DNA of 30,903 bases from a virus. Within the stretch, counting starts at the first letter, position 1. Each line of letters starts with the position of its first letter. The DNA lies in IMG/VR virus record IMGVR_UViG_3300046713_000055, positions 1 to 30,903 of that record, one strand, 5' to 3'. The notes beneath the pieces are model-generated. The model worked only from the letters and a program-made list of their open reading frames with translations. It did not search any database and was not told the DNA's origin. The position numbers were made by a program, and so were the translations under genes. Shown here piece after piece: positions 1 to 6,704 of the stretch.

Positions 1-345
1 CACGCGAAGATCGTCGCCCTGTTCCCGCTCGTCTACAGCACCGAGCTGGCCCTGGCCCTGGAAGACACCTACGGGGCGGACGTGTTCCACAGCTTCCAGG
101 CGATGCTGGAGATGAACCCTGCCCCAGCAGGGCAGCCGTACCTGAGCGACGCCTACTTCTCCCGCCGGCGGGAGATCCAGGAGCCGCCTAAGCCCTCGTA
201 CAAGTACAAGCCGTCGCCCACCCACAGCCGTATGGCTGACGCGCTCAAGGCGGGTGCAGTCCCGTGCATGAAGTGCGGCCTGGTGGTTTGCGCCCACGGT
301 CAGGCGAAATGCATCTGGTGCGAAATCACGGACCTCACGGCATGA
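1..345 (+). CDS. Hypothetical protein with C-terminal zinc-ribbon-like cysteines (5' end outside window)
   Basis: Frame 1 is open from the first base of the window to a TGA at 343-345, so about 114 residues are visible and the start lies outside; the GTG at 82 is only an internal candidate. The visible N-terminal part looks like a compact helical segment, followed by a basic Lys/Pro/Tyr-rich linker. The last 30 residues carry CMKC, a further Cys and His, and CIWC, a four-cysteine arrangement typical of small zinc ribbons. I do not recognise the family. The stop overlaps the next start as ATGA, so the two plus-strand genes are probably co-transcribed and translationally coupled. A nucleic-acid or protein-binding role is only an inference from the cysteines. 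Confidence 0.6.
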   Translation, partial: HAKIVALFPLVYSTELALALEDTYGADVFHSFQAMLEMNPAPAGQPYLSDAYFSRRREIQEPPKPSYKYKPSPTHSRMADALKAGAVPCMKCGLVVCAHGQAKCIWCEITDLTA

Positions 346-644
346 TCCGGCTGGAACTGTACGACCTGGACGGAGAGCTGATGTACGTCCAGACCCTCAG
401 CCTCCCCCTAGGGGCCGGCTACGAGGAGATCACCGGCCACTCGGTGCCACGCAGGATCGGCCGGCTGAAGATCGTGAACACCGGAGACCCTGAGCCCCAG
501 CCGGTAGAACTGGAAGAGGGGCGGTGCCAGCGGTGCGGCAAGCTGGTCACCCGCCACGACGGCGGGCGCTGGACCGACCAGTACGGGCGTGACCGGTGCC
601 GCGCATCCTGGGATGACGATCAGTGCCTGGTGCCTACGGCTTGA
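342..644 (+). CDS. Small hypothetical protein with zinc-ribbon-like C-terminus
   Basis: A 100-residue ORF. The ATG at 342 was chosen over an in-frame ATG at 264 because it forms a 4-nt ATGA overlap with the preceding stop, the rule for gene junctions in this window. The N-terminal 55 residues look like a beta-rich domain (MIRLELYDLDGE and following). From about residue 62 there is CQRCGK, then a His, and later CRASWDDDQC, which could form a zinc-binding knuckle. No family is recognised. The last 11 nt overlap the end of the convergent minus-strand methyltransferase gene, so the two transcription units meet tail to tail here with no visible terminator between them. Confidence 0.6.
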   Translation: MIRLELYDLDGELMYVQTLSLPLGAGYEEITGHSVPRRIGRLKIVNTGDPEPQPVELEEGRCQRCGKLVTRHDGGRWTDQYGRDRCRASWDDDQCLVPTA

Positions 645-1248
645 TGAAGACTCCGCACACCGGGTCGCCGTACTCCTGGTAAGCGAGCAGCCAGCCTTTC
701 TTGCCGGGGTCGTTGCGCCAGTTGACGGCGATCAGCACCGAGTCGCTGGCCATCCGTTCCATCACCAGGTGCTCCAGCTCGTCCTGATTGGCCGAGGGCC
801 GGTTGACGTAGACGATCTGGAAGTCGGAGTAGCCCCAGGCGCCGGTTGTCATCGGCTCGCCCTTGGCGGGGAACTCGAACGCATCCTTGAGCAGGCACGC
901 CGCCCCGTGCGCCTGCGCCTCGGCGATGAACCGGGACACGATGTCAATCCCGTAGGCGTTCAGGCCGAACAGTGCCTGCGCCAGCCGGACCTTGGTGCCA
1001 GGCCCGCAGCCCACGTCAAGGAACCGGGGCTGGCCGTAGGCTTCGTCGTCGCGGGGCAGCATGGCCATACCGCGATCTGGCGGGCCAGGCGGGGAGACGG
1101 CGACTGCTTCAGTGAGCAGGGTGACGTACTGGCCAAGGGGAAACGGAAGCCACGGCACGGCATCCTCACGCGGGTACCGGATGGGCGTGGCGTTCCAGGC
1201 GGTCTCGGTGGCTTGCAGCTCGCGCAGGAAACTTGGCCAGTGAGTCAT
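634..1248 (-). CDS. Class I SAM-dependent methyltransferase
   Basis: A 204-residue protein. The ATG at 1248 is preceded by a good ribosome site (GGAGG, 5 nt spacing). Motif I of Rossmann-type methyltransferases is clear in the middle (FLDVGCGPGTKV, about residues 96-107), followed by an acidic strand end (YGIDIV), as expected for S-adenosylmethionine binding. About 90 residues precede motif I, longer than the minimal fold, and may form a substrate-binding lid. The substrate is unknown. It stands apart from the three methyltransferases at 27.8-29.7 kb and lies downstream of the hairpin at 1270-1313, at the end of the minus-strand genes, so it may need its own promoter or read-through. Sugar, small-molecule and protein methylation are all possible; I see no DNA-methylase motif such as DPPY or PCQ. 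Confidence 0.8.
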   Translation of the reverse strand: MTHWPSFLRELQATETAWNATPIRYPREDAVPWLPFPLGQYVTLLTEAVAVSPPGPPDRGMAMLPRDDEAYGQPRFLDVGCGPGTKVRLAQALFGLNAYGIDIVSRFIAEAQAHGAACLLKDAFEFPAKGEPMTTGAWGYSDFQIVYVNRPSANQDELEHLVMERMASDSVLIAVNWRNDPGKKGWLLAYQEYGDPVCGVFIKP

Positions 1249-1269
1249 GCGGCCTCCAGGTGGGGTGGA

Positions 1270-1313
1270 AGCACCTGGCCGGGAGATCCCCGTGAACAGC
1301 CCGGCCAGGTGCT
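1270..1313 (-). terminator. Perfect 14-bp inverted repeat, likely intrinsic terminator
   Basis: AGCACCTGGCCGGG at 1270-1283 pairs perfectly with CCCGGCCAGGTGCT at 1300-1313 around a 16-nt loop. It starts 17 nt past the stop of the NlpC/P60 gene and precedes the lone methyltransferase gene. The T run after the stem on the minus strand is weak (TTCC), which is common for terminators of high-GC actinobacteria. It probably ends the lysin transcript. Confidence 0.7.
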
Positions 1314-1330
1314 GCCTGCGATACTAGCAG

Positions 1331-1792
1331 CTACCCCGCGCCGCGCACATGATAGTAACCCGTGGGTGCCCACCATGACCCGGAATACCAGCGGTGATAG
1401 TTCACCCGCGTCCCCGGTTCCAGCGCCCCGATCGTCTCATGCGACCACCGGTACAGCTCCACATGCCCGGAGCCGTAGAATACCAGGTCACCTTCACGGG
1501 CCTGGCTGTGGCTGATCCGCACCAGCTTCGAGCTGCCCAGCATCGAGTAGGTGGAGCGCGGCAGGCTGATGCCCTGATGGGCGTAGGCGGCGACGACCAG
1601 GCCGCTGCAATCGTAGCCAGCCCAGCACGGGCCTTCCGCACCCCACGCATACCAGCACCCGCGATGGTGAACCGCGTAGGAGTAGGCACCAGTGCGGTGG
1701 CTGCCCGTGCTCGCCGAAGCCGGCGCGGACGCCAGGACCGGGGCGGCGATAGCCCCGGCGAGCACGAGCGACGCGGCAAGTTTACGGAACAT
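1331..1792 (-). CDS. Exported NlpC/P60-family peptidoglycan hydrolase
   Basis: A 153-residue protein. There are two adjacent ATGs (1795 and 1792). The second is preferred because AGGAG lies 5 nt upstream of it but only 2 nt from the first. Residues 1-28 form a Sec-type signal peptide: MFRK, a hydrophobic Ala/Leu/Val core, then an ASA-type cleavage site. The rest is an NlpC/P60 papain-like domain, with the catalytic Cys in YDCSGLV (Cys62) and the His in SGHVELY (His110). Enzymes of this family cut peptide stems of peptidoglycan, often D-Glu to diamino acid bonds. A signal peptide on a phage lysin implies export by the host Sec system rather than release through holin holes. It overlaps the HNH-like gene by 11 nt and ends before a hairpin. 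Confidence 0.85.
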   Translation of the reverse strand: MFRKLAASLVLAGAIAAPVLASAPASASTGSHRTGAYSYAVHHRGCWYAWGAEGPCWAGYDCSGLVVAAYAHQGISLPRSTYSMLGSSKLVRISHSQAREGDLVFYGSGHVELYRWSHETIGALEPGTRVNYHRWYSGSWWAPTGYYHVRGAG

Positions 1793-2249
1793 CATGGCTC
1801 CTATGTCTGCGGCATGCACACCCAGGTGGGCACTTACGGCTACCCCTGCCGTTACCGGCGATCTGCCTGAGTCTTGCGATTTCCCGCGTTCTGATTTCAG
1901 GGCTGAGGGCGGTCCAGCGAGTTCGGTTACGGGCCGCCAGCACTGCGCCGCGACGCTCTGGCGTCCAGGATTCAGACAGGCGTGCGCGGCGCTTAGCTTC
2001 CTGCTCCTGGGTCGGCGCGTAGAGCCATGACCGGCTGTCCCGGTCATAGGCCATATGGCATCGCCTGCACATAGGCACGTAGTCAGCCCAGATGTCGGTG
2101 CCATCTTCGGTATGAACTTGAGCCCAGTCACGAGCCTGAGCGGGGCAGCGAACGCACTGGTGGTGTTTCGCTGCCCCCCGGTCACGGGTCAGGCGGCTAT
2201 GAAGGCTTCCGTGAGTGAGCAGCGATGCTGGCTTACGTGGCGGGCTCAC
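1782..2249 (-). CDS. HNH-like zinc-finger protein of the actinophage homing type
   Basis: A 155-residue protein starting at GTG 2249, which makes a GTGA overlap with the stop of the upstream lysin; a GTG at 2264 is also in frame but less likely. A treble-clef-like core has CVRC (residues 32-35), a His around 46, and CRRCHMAYD (61-69), the pattern of short HNH-like proteins of actinophages. The C-terminus carries CPPGCACRRH (140-149), a Cys/His knuckle often fused to such proteins. The middle (about 80-135) is a basic helical region that could bind DNA. The family includes homing-type nickases; activity here is inferred because the classical HNH triad is not obvious. It sits between two cell-wall hydrolase genes. 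Confidence 0.7.
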   Translation of the reverse strand: MSPPRKPASLLTHGSLHSRLTRDRGAAKHHQCVRCPAQARDWAQVHTEDGTDIWADYVPMCRRCHMAYDRDSRSWLYAPTQEQEAKRRARLSESWTPERRGAVLAARNRTRWTALSPEIRTREIARLRQIAGNGRGSRKCPPGCACRRHRSHDVP

Positions 2250-3082
2250 GGGGTGCAGACCCACTGCGCCCAGGTGTCACCCGAGGCGTGGAACTTGGAC
2301 ACGGCATTCTCGGCGTTGACCATCGGATCGGTCAGGTCGCCGGCCACCACTGCCCCCAAAATTTGCCACAGGCCGGTGGCTCCCGAGGGGTTGTAGGCGT
2401 CCGGGTTACCCCCACTTTCACAAATCGCCACGTTCGCTGCAGCAGCCTCGGCCCATGACGGGCCTCCCGCGCTCACCCACAGGGACTCCAGGGCCGAGTA
2501 GGAATAGATCCCGCTGACGGGGGCAGCCACTGTGACGGGGACCGGCGTCCCCTGGCCGGCGACTGTGACGCTCGCAGCACGGCGCGGAGCCACCGGCTGG
2601 GGGATCGCCGCCAGCGCCGCCTTCAGCAGCCACAGCTTGTGCGGGTGAGCAGGCAGCGACAGGTTCAGCGTCGTGCCCACTTCCAGCGCAGCCGGGTTGT
2701 GAACATGTGAACGGTTCGCCCACCACAGGGCCGGCCACATGGTGGCGTGGCCGAAGACGCGGGTGGCGATCAGCGACAGCGTGTCCCCATCGCGGACCAC
2801 GTAGGTGGCCGGCAGAGGGGCGTGGGCAGCGCCGGGATGCAGCATGGCCCCTATGGGGCCAGGACTGACGCTGGCGGACTCCAGGGCCGGGGACTGGGTA
2901 ACTCCCTCAGCGACAGCCATGTCGCGGGCTCCAGCGATCCTGAGCCGCTGGAGACGGGGGCTGGCACGGCCGGCGAATGCGAAAGCCGCCACGGTCAGCG
3001 CGAAGACGGTGACGACGGCGGCGAGGATGGGCCAGTGACGAAGGGTTGGGCGTGGTACCTGATAGAGACCAGGACGCAGCAC
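2246..3082 (-). CDS. Membrane-anchored LysM and lytic transglycosylase-like endolysin
   Basis: A 278-residue protein starting at GTG 3082 with GGAGAAG about 6 nt upstream. Residues 18-38 form one membrane segment or uncleaved signal anchor. A LysM peptidoglycan-binding domain spans about 93-142 (YVVRDGDTLSLIATRVFG, ending GTTLNL). The C-terminal 85 residues (194-278) are a transglycosylase-like domain with ICESGG (catalytic Glu222), NPSGATGLWQI and NAENAV. This enzyme class cleaves the glycan strand of peptidoglycan. The same domain occurs at the C-terminus of the tape measure protein. It lies downstream of a strong terminator, so it is probably transcribed from its own promoter. The anchor suggests action from outside the membrane; a structural or resuscitation-type role cannot be excluded. 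Confidence 0.85.
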   Translation of the reverse strand: MLRPGLYQVPRPTLRHWPILAAVVTVFALTVAAFAFAGRASPRLQRLRIAGARDMAVAEGVTQSPALESASVSPGPIGAMLHPGAAHAPLPATYVVRDGDTLSLIATRVFGHATMWPALWWANRSHVHNPAALEVGTTLNLSLPAHPHKLWLLKAALAAIPQPVAPRRAASVTVAGQGTPVPVTVAAPVSGIYSYSALESLWVSAGGPSWAEAAAANVAICESGGNPDAYNPSGATGLWQILGAVVAGDLTDPMVNAENAVSKFHASGDTWAQWVCTP

Positions 3083-3111
3083 GGCGCTTCTCCGGGGTCC
3101 GGGGACAAGGC

Positions 3112-3140
3112 GAGCCGCAGCTGGTTCAGGGCTGCGGCTC
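3112..3140 (-). promoter_or_regulatory. 9-bp hairpin in the leader of the LysM lysin gene
   Basis: GAGCCGCAG (3112-3120) pairs perfectly with CTGCGGCTC (3132-3140) around an 11-nt loop, about 30 nt upstream of the lysin start. There is no T run after it on the minus strand, so it is more likely a leader RNA structure or operator-like dyad than a terminator. Its function is unknown. Confidence 0.4.
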
Positions 3141-3171
3141 GGGTGAACCTACGCCAGCCGGGCCGGCCCCG

Positions 3172-3201
3172 ATAGTGTCACCGGGAAACCAGTGGTGTCA
3201 G
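3172..3201 (-). promoter_or_regulatory. Weak promoter candidate for the lysin genes
   Basis: On the minus strand CTGACA (3196-3201) and CACTAT (3172-3177) are separated by 18 nt. They match 4 of 6 and 3 of 6 bases of the general -35 and -10 consensus. The pair lies between the terminator at 3215-3250 and the LysM lysin start, where a new promoter is expected. The call rests mainly on position. Confidence 0.3.
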
Positions 3202-3214
3202 TCACGGAGAGTAA

Positions 3215-3250
3215 AACCCCCCTGCGCCGGCCGCGTGGCGCAGGGGGGTT
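3215..3250 (-). terminator. Strong intrinsic terminator after the holin candidate
   Basis: AACCCCCCTGCGCC (3215-3228) and GGCGCAGGGGGGTT (3237-3250) form a perfect 14-bp stem with an 8-nt loop. On the minus strand the stem is followed by TTTT and then AC, a textbook intrinsic terminator. It lies 12 nt past the stop of the 67-residue membrane protein gene and probably ends the long tail transcript. Confidence 0.9.
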
Positions 3251-3262
3251 GCCTTGGGGGGG

Positions 3263-3466
3263 TTACGCGGGGGGCTTCTCCGCCGGCTTGTTGCGGGTGT
3301 AGTTGACACCCACGCCGCCACCGGCCGCCGCGATGACCGCAGCTACGAGGGACGCCTGCACGGTGCCGCCGGCCGATGACGCGGCGGCGTAGCCGGCGAT
3401 AGCTGCAAGCAGGGCCGCCACGAGAGCCTTGCGGTGCGTGGCCACCCATTCGCCGAACTTGTTCAT
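3263..3466 (-). CDS. Small two-helix membrane protein, holin candidate
   Basis: A 67-residue protein. The ATG at 3466 is chosen because of AGGAAGGGA upstream and an ATGA overlap with the preceding gene. It has a short charged N-terminus (MNKFGEWVATHRK), two Ala/Gly/Val-rich membrane segments (about 13-31 and 37-54) and a basic/proline-rich tail. Size, topology and position just before the endolysin region fit a phage holin, the protein that permeabilises the inner membrane at lysis. Holins share little sequence, so this rests on context. It is the last gene before the strong terminator, and so is transcribed with the tail genes rather than with the lysin. Confidence 0.65.
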   Translation of the reverse strand: MNKFGEWVATHRKALVAALLAAIAGYAAASSAGGTVQASLVAAVIAAAGGGVGVNYTRNKPAEKPPA

Positions 3467-3780
3467 CGCTGTCCCTTCCTGGCAATTTTCACCCATATGT
3501 ACGAGCGGCGCACCATCGCCGCGAAAGTAGCGAAGAGCACGCCAGCTTCAGCCCAGCCGAGCGCCTGGCTGGAGAACCGGCTAAGGCCGAAGAATAGCGC
3601 GAGAATGAACACTATGGGTGTGACCATGGCGAGCCCGGCCAGCAGCACCAGCGAGCGGCCCACCTGGTTGCGCCACCACGACTCCAGCACGGTGTAGATG
3701 ACCACCCACTGGAGCAGGCCCACCAAAGCGGCGATACTGCCGGCTTTCAGGGCGAGATGTACCCACTGCTCCGAGGTCAC
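3463..3780 (-). CDS. Three-helix membrane protein of the lysis region
   Basis: A 105-residue protein starting at GTG 3780, which gives a GTGA overlap with the upstream stop; an in-frame ATG at 3795 would add five residues. Three membrane segments are visible at about 12-32, 43-66 and 74-91, with a basic C-terminus (YIWVKIARKGQR). The short connection after the first segment contains WWRNQVGRS, a pattern I associate with small membrane proteins of actinophages near the lysis genes. It could be a holin, an antiholin or a partner of the smaller holin candidate that overlaps its 3' end. Which of the two makes the hole cannot be told from sequence. Confidence 0.6.
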   Translation of the reverse strand: MTSEQWVHLALKAGSIAALVGLLQWVVIYTVLESWWRNQVGRSLVLLAGLAMVTPIVFILALFFGLSRFSSQALGWAEAGVLFATFAAMVRRSYIWVKIARKGQR

Positions 3781-4157
3781 GGCAGCCGCCTGCATTTCTG
3801 CCCAGGCGGGTGAACGCACAGGCTGACCGAGACCGTGACCGTGGGGCCAGGTGCCGTCTGGGTGACCGTTGGGCCAGGCGCTGGCCGGGTGACCGTGGGG
3901 CCGGGCACCGGCTGGGGTGAAATGGTTACCGGCGGGACTGTCCCAGCTGGCACGGTCCGGGTAGCTCCGGGTACCCGGATAACCGTCTGCCTGATAATGA
4001 CCGTGGTGTGGCCCGGGAGCCTGATGACAGTCGGCACGACTTTCGTGACTGTAACCGGGGCGGGACGCTGGAGAGCGTTGCCGGCGACGGTGAGCCCGAT
4101 CGCCGAAACGGTTAGCCCGGCTATCACCAGCGGCTTGACCGCGAGCAGTCCTATCAC
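3777..4157 (-). CDS. Membrane-anchored Pro/Thr-rich repeat protein
   Basis: A 126-residue protein starting at GTG 4157 (GTGA overlap with the upstream gene). Residues 5-27 form one hydrophobic segment, probably a signal anchor. The rest is rich in Thr, Val and Pro and ends in a run of PGPTVT units encoded by an exact-length 27-bp tandem repeat (3837-3917). Two cysteines near the C-terminus (CVHPPGQKC) could form a disulfide. The picture is a rod-like stalk held at the outer face of the membrane. I do not recognise the family. Its place among membrane proteins suggests a role in lysis or envelope interaction, but nothing in the sequence fixes this. Confidence 0.55.
   Translation of the reverse strand: MIGLLAVKPLVIAGLTVSAIGLTVAGNALQRPAPVTVTKVVPTVIRLPGHTTVIIRQTVIRVPGATRTVPAGTVPPVTISPQPVPGPTVTRPAPGPTVTQTAPGPTVTVSVSLCVHPPGQKCRRLP
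3837..3917. repeat. Three tandem 27-bp repeats inside the Pro/Thr-rich gene
   Basis: Units at 3837-3863, 3864-3890 and 3891-3917 each begin GACCGT on the plus strand and differ at a few positions. The unit length is nine codons, so copy number can change without a frameshift. On the minus strand it encodes the PGPTVT-type stalk repeats. Confidence 0.8.
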
Positions 4158-4372
4158 TGGTGCCTCCTCCGCCTGAGGCCCTCCACAATCCTGGCTGCAA
4201 TGATGTCCTCATCGCCAGCGAGCCGGGGAAGCAGGTACCGCCGTTCGGCAGCTGCCTGCGCCTCGGCCGCGATTCTCATTTCCCTCGCCTGCCGCACCTT
4301 GCGCTCGGTCTCGGTCAGCGCCCGCTCCGATGCACCCTGGCTCTTGCTGTCGCGCCACCATGGCCACCTCAT
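4154..4372 (-). CDS. Small charged helical protein
   Basis: A 72-residue protein starting at ATG 4372, with an ATGA overlap to the gene upstream and a GTGA overlap to the gene downstream. It is very rich in Arg, Glu and Ala and is predicted to be one long amphipathic helix (ALTETERKVRQAREMRIAAE and beyond). The basic, Trp-containing N-terminus (MRWPWWRD) could touch the membrane. No family is recognised. Both neighbours are membrane proteins, so it may be a cytoplasmic partner of one of them. Confidence 0.5.
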   Translation of the reverse strand: MRWPWWRDSKSQGASERALTETERKVRQAREMRIAAEAQAAAERRYLLPRLAGDEDIIAARIVEGLRRRRHQ

Positions 4373-4635
4373 CGTCTAGTGTCCAGAATGTCGGTTAGCC
4401 GCTTGGTGGCCTCGATCGCCGTGTCGGCCCGCATCGTCTGGGCGGACACGGTCATGCGCAGCTCGGTGTTCTCCTCCTGGCTCTTCTCCCAGGCGCTGTG
4501 CCATCGCTGGGCATCCTCCTCCGCCCGTTTCGTATTCCGGGCCGGGTCAACAACCCCGGTGAGAATCAGGACCACCATGATCGCGGCACCGACCCCAGCG
4601 TTCTGGAGGATCGCCCCGATGAGCGCTGCGTCCAT
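4369..4635 (-). CDS. Small membrane protein with C-terminal coiled coil
   Basis: An 88-residue protein starting at ATG 4635; no strong ribosome site is visible, but the start lies only 15 nt from the tailspike-gene stop. One membrane segment covers about residues 5-28. From about 36 to the end the sequence is charged and helical (AEEDAQRWHSAWEKSQEENT and onwards), fitting a coiled coil. Such single-span coiled-coil proteins are frequent between the tail and lysis genes of phages infecting Gram-positive bacteria, and some act as holin partners. The exact role is unknown. Confidence 0.55.
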   Translation of the reverse strand: MDAALIGAILQNAGVGAAIMVVLILTGVVDPARNTKRAEEDAQRWHSAWEKSQEENTELRMTVSAQTMRADTAIEATKRLTDILDTRR

Positions 4636-4650
4636 CGTGATTCGATGGTC

Positions 4651-5802
4651 TCATGTGAACAGCGTTCCGCTGGCCTGGAACCCGCCGGCGACTGTGACGG
4701 TAGGGCCGACAGCCAGCAGATCTACTGTCCCGCGATTCAGGATTTCATCGCCACCCTGCCCGGTGGAATAGTTCATCCGCCCCGACGCCCACTCCACCGT
4801 TTCTGGCCGCCCGCCCGCCGAGCCTGCCCGCCGCAGGATCAGCGCGTACTTGGGCGCACCAGCGCTGATGTCAGTCTTTGACACGGCGGTGATCACCCCG
4901 GCCATGAACACCCGGTTGCGGCCCCGGATCTCGATCCCGCCGAAATTTCCGCCGAGGCCGCCGTTCTGCCCGTCGCCCTCGAAGCAGCAGCCGGACAGGA
5001 TCACCGGGGCACGCCAGTCGGTGCCGCTGCCCGAGGAGTTGATGATCAGGCACCCGGATTCGCCATTGCGCTCGGTGGAGCAGCCCACCAGCTTCGTCGC
5101 GTCGCCGTAGGTGCCCTTGTGGTCGATCACCCACCCCGAGCCCACGCACAGGTCGGCCCGGCACCCGACGTAGGTCACGTTCCCCGACGAGCCGGCCGTC
5201 GAGAAGAAGCCATACTTTGCCGCTGGGTCGCCGGCATCGCCCGCGTACTGGATATGCACATCATGGATGTTGGCGTCGTTCGCGGGCCGGTGAACGCCGT
5301 TGAGACCTGGCCGCTGGATCATCACAGTCCGCATCTTCAGCCCGTCGCCATCAGTGCCGTCACCACCCTGGAAGAACGCGACACCGTGGCCGGTGACGTT
5401 GGCGATCGACACGCCCTCGATGCGCAGGCCGTTGACGTTGCCGTGGCAGGCGATCCCGTCTACCCCGGGCAGGACCGACAGGTCGTTCAGGATCGCCAGG
5501 TCCATGATCCGGTTCCCCAGGCAGCCGCTGGCCAGGTCGATCACCGCCGTGCCAGCGAAGCCGGCGGTGGGATGGATGACAGTACCGGACGGGTTGCGGG
5601 AGGTGGCACCGTTGACGCCGCCACCGGAGCCGGACAGCTCGTTGCCTGAACTGGGCGACAGTGGTGCGTTAACGAACCAGTCGCCGGGGTCGAGGCTCAC
5701 AACGACGTTGCGGTCGGCATCTGAGAACGCGCCGTTGATCGCGGCGGTGTCGGTGACGCCGGACTGATCTCCTGAAGGTGTGAGAACTTCCACTGCGGCC
5801 AT
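4651..5802 (-). CDS. Right-handed beta-helix tailspike or receptor-binding candidate
   Basis: A 383-residue protein starting at ATG 5802 with GAGGAGA about 8 nt upstream. The N-terminal part matches the usual opening of pectate-lyase-like proteins (DTAAINGAFSDA, then VVVSLDPGDWFVN), where the chain enters the helix. The central 250 residues show the periodic pattern of short strands with turn Gly/Asn/Asp (IMDLAILND, LRIEGVSIANV, IHDVHIQYAG, VTYVGCRADL, PVILSGCCFEG). This fold forms trimeric phage spikes and capsular depolymerases. I cannot identify a catalytic pair, so binding without cleavage is possible. It is the last gene of the fibre block, the usual place for a host-recognition protein. 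Confidence 0.7.
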   Translation of the reverse strand: MAAVEVLTPSGDQSGVTDTAAINGAFSDADRNVVVSLDPGDWFVNAPLSPSSGNELSGSGGGVNGATSRNPSGTVIHPTAGFAGTAVIDLASGCLGNRIMDLAILNDLSVLPGVDGIACHGNVNGLRIEGVSIANVTGHGVAFFQGGDGTDGDGLKMRTVMIQRPGLNGVHRPANDANIHDVHIQYAGDAGDPAAKYGFFSTAGSSGNVTYVGCRADLCVGSGWVIDHKGTYGDATKLVGCSTERNGESGCLIINSSGSGTDWRAPVILSGCCFEGDGQNGGLGGNFGGIEIRGRNRVFMAGVITAVSKTDISAGAPKYALILRRAGSAGGRPETVEWASGRMNYSTGQGGDEILNRGTVDLLAVGPTVTVAGGFQASGTLFT

Positions 5803-5817
5803 GGGTGGGTCTCCTCT

Positions 5818-6195
5818 TCAAACGTCAACGTGGGCGATGACACTCCAGTCGGCCATCGAATACCAGACAGGACCGTTGCCTGAGGCCGACCACTGGTAGC
5901 TGCCGTCAGCCTCGATACGGACCCGCCTGGCGACCATGGTCTCACCCGCGTTGTGCTGAAGCACGTCCCCGCTGCTGACCGCGCTGAAAATCTGCACCGT
6001 CTGCACCGGGATCGCGTTCGGCGGGCCAGCCAGCTGCCCGGAGAACGCTCCCATCGGGCTGATCACCATCGTCCCCTGTCCCGCGCCGTCCGGGCCGAAG
6101 TAGGCCAGGGACATGCCGGTCACCTGGTCGAGGCCGGTGACCCGCGCCTGGAGCACGAAGGCGTCGCCTACGGCAAGGTCCGCGAGGGTGGTCAT
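5818..6195 (-). CDS. Small virion-associated protein of the fibre block
   Basis: A 125-residue protein. The ATG at 6195 is preferred over 6270 because it gives an ATGA overlap with the preceding gene. The sequence is beta-rich: an N-terminal MTTLADLAVGDAFVLQARVT, a Gly/Pro-rich centre and a C-terminal half with alternating strands (ARRVRIEADGSYQWSASGNG). It looks like a small compact structural module, but I do not recognise a named family. Lying between two fibre or tail proteins, it is probably a virion component or a chaperone for the neighbouring spike. Confidence 0.55.
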   Translation of the reverse strand: MTTLADLAVGDAFVLQARVTGLDQVTGMSLAYFGPDGAGQGTMVISPMGAFSGQLAGPPNAIPVQTVQIFSAVSSGDVLQHNAGETMVARRVRIEADGSYQWSASGNGPVWYSMADWSVIAHVDV

Positions 6196-6695
6196 ACGAG
6201 CCTCTGGGCGAGCAGCGCCGAGGTCGCCATAACTGTGGTCGCGGTGCCACTGGAGGTGTTCTGCGCCCACGCGAACGCGAGTGTTCCCGCACCGGAGGTG
6301 ACGACGGTGCCCCAGATGTTGAGGCAGATGACGTTGCTGGTGCCGTTGGTGCCCACGTTGACCGCGACGCCGAATGTGGTGTTCAGGACATCGTTGAAGG
6401 TCAGGCTGGTGATCTGGTGCCGCAGGAAAAACGAGAAGCCGGTAGCACTGGCGGGGGCGTTCACCTGCGCCTGCATGTCCGAGCTGCCGTTGGTGAAGCC
6501 CTTGTAGATGATCGCCATGCGGTATTCGTAGGTGGCACCGCCCACCAGGGATAGTTGCAGGTCTGGGTCATTGGTGACACTGGTATTGCTTGCCCTGCCA
6601 GTGTCACCCGCCTTCACTGCGGCCAGCGGCACGAACCAGCTGTTCACGTCGCTGGAGGTGAGCACTTCCCCCGGCGACCAGGTGGGAATGGACAT
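6192..6695 (-). CDS. Tail fibre or minor tail protein
   Basis: A 167-residue protein starting at ATG 6695 with AGGAGAA upstream. The opening MSIPTWSPGEVLTSSDVNSW is a recurrent start of actinophage minor tail and fibre proteins. It is followed by a beta-sandwich-like domain rich in Thr, Ser and Gly (LSLVGGATYEYRMAIIYKG, FSFFLRHQITSLTF). In known relatives this segment starts with anchoring residues and continues into a jelly-roll-type domain. It lies directly downstream of the large baseplate protein. The function is probably structural; a catalytic role is unlikely. Confidence 0.7.
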   Translation of the reverse strand: MSIPTWSPGEVLTSSDVNSWFVPLAAVKAGDTGRASNTSVTNDPDLQLSLVGGATYEYRMAIIYKGFTNGSSDMQAQVNAPASATGFSFFLRHQITSLTFNDVLNTTFGVAVNVGTNGTSNVICLNIWGTVVTSGAGTLAFAWAQNTSSGTATTVMATSALLAQRLV

Positions 6696-6704
6696 GGCGT
6701 TCTC

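Noticed and set aside
634-1248. DNA methyltransferase
   Set aside because: No DPPY, NPPY or PCQ catalytic motif is present; only the generic SAM-binding motif is seen.
1331-2185. Upstream extension of the NlpC/P60 frame to 2185
   Set aside because: It overlaps the HNH-like gene and lacks sense; the signal peptide and AGGAG site place the start at 1792.
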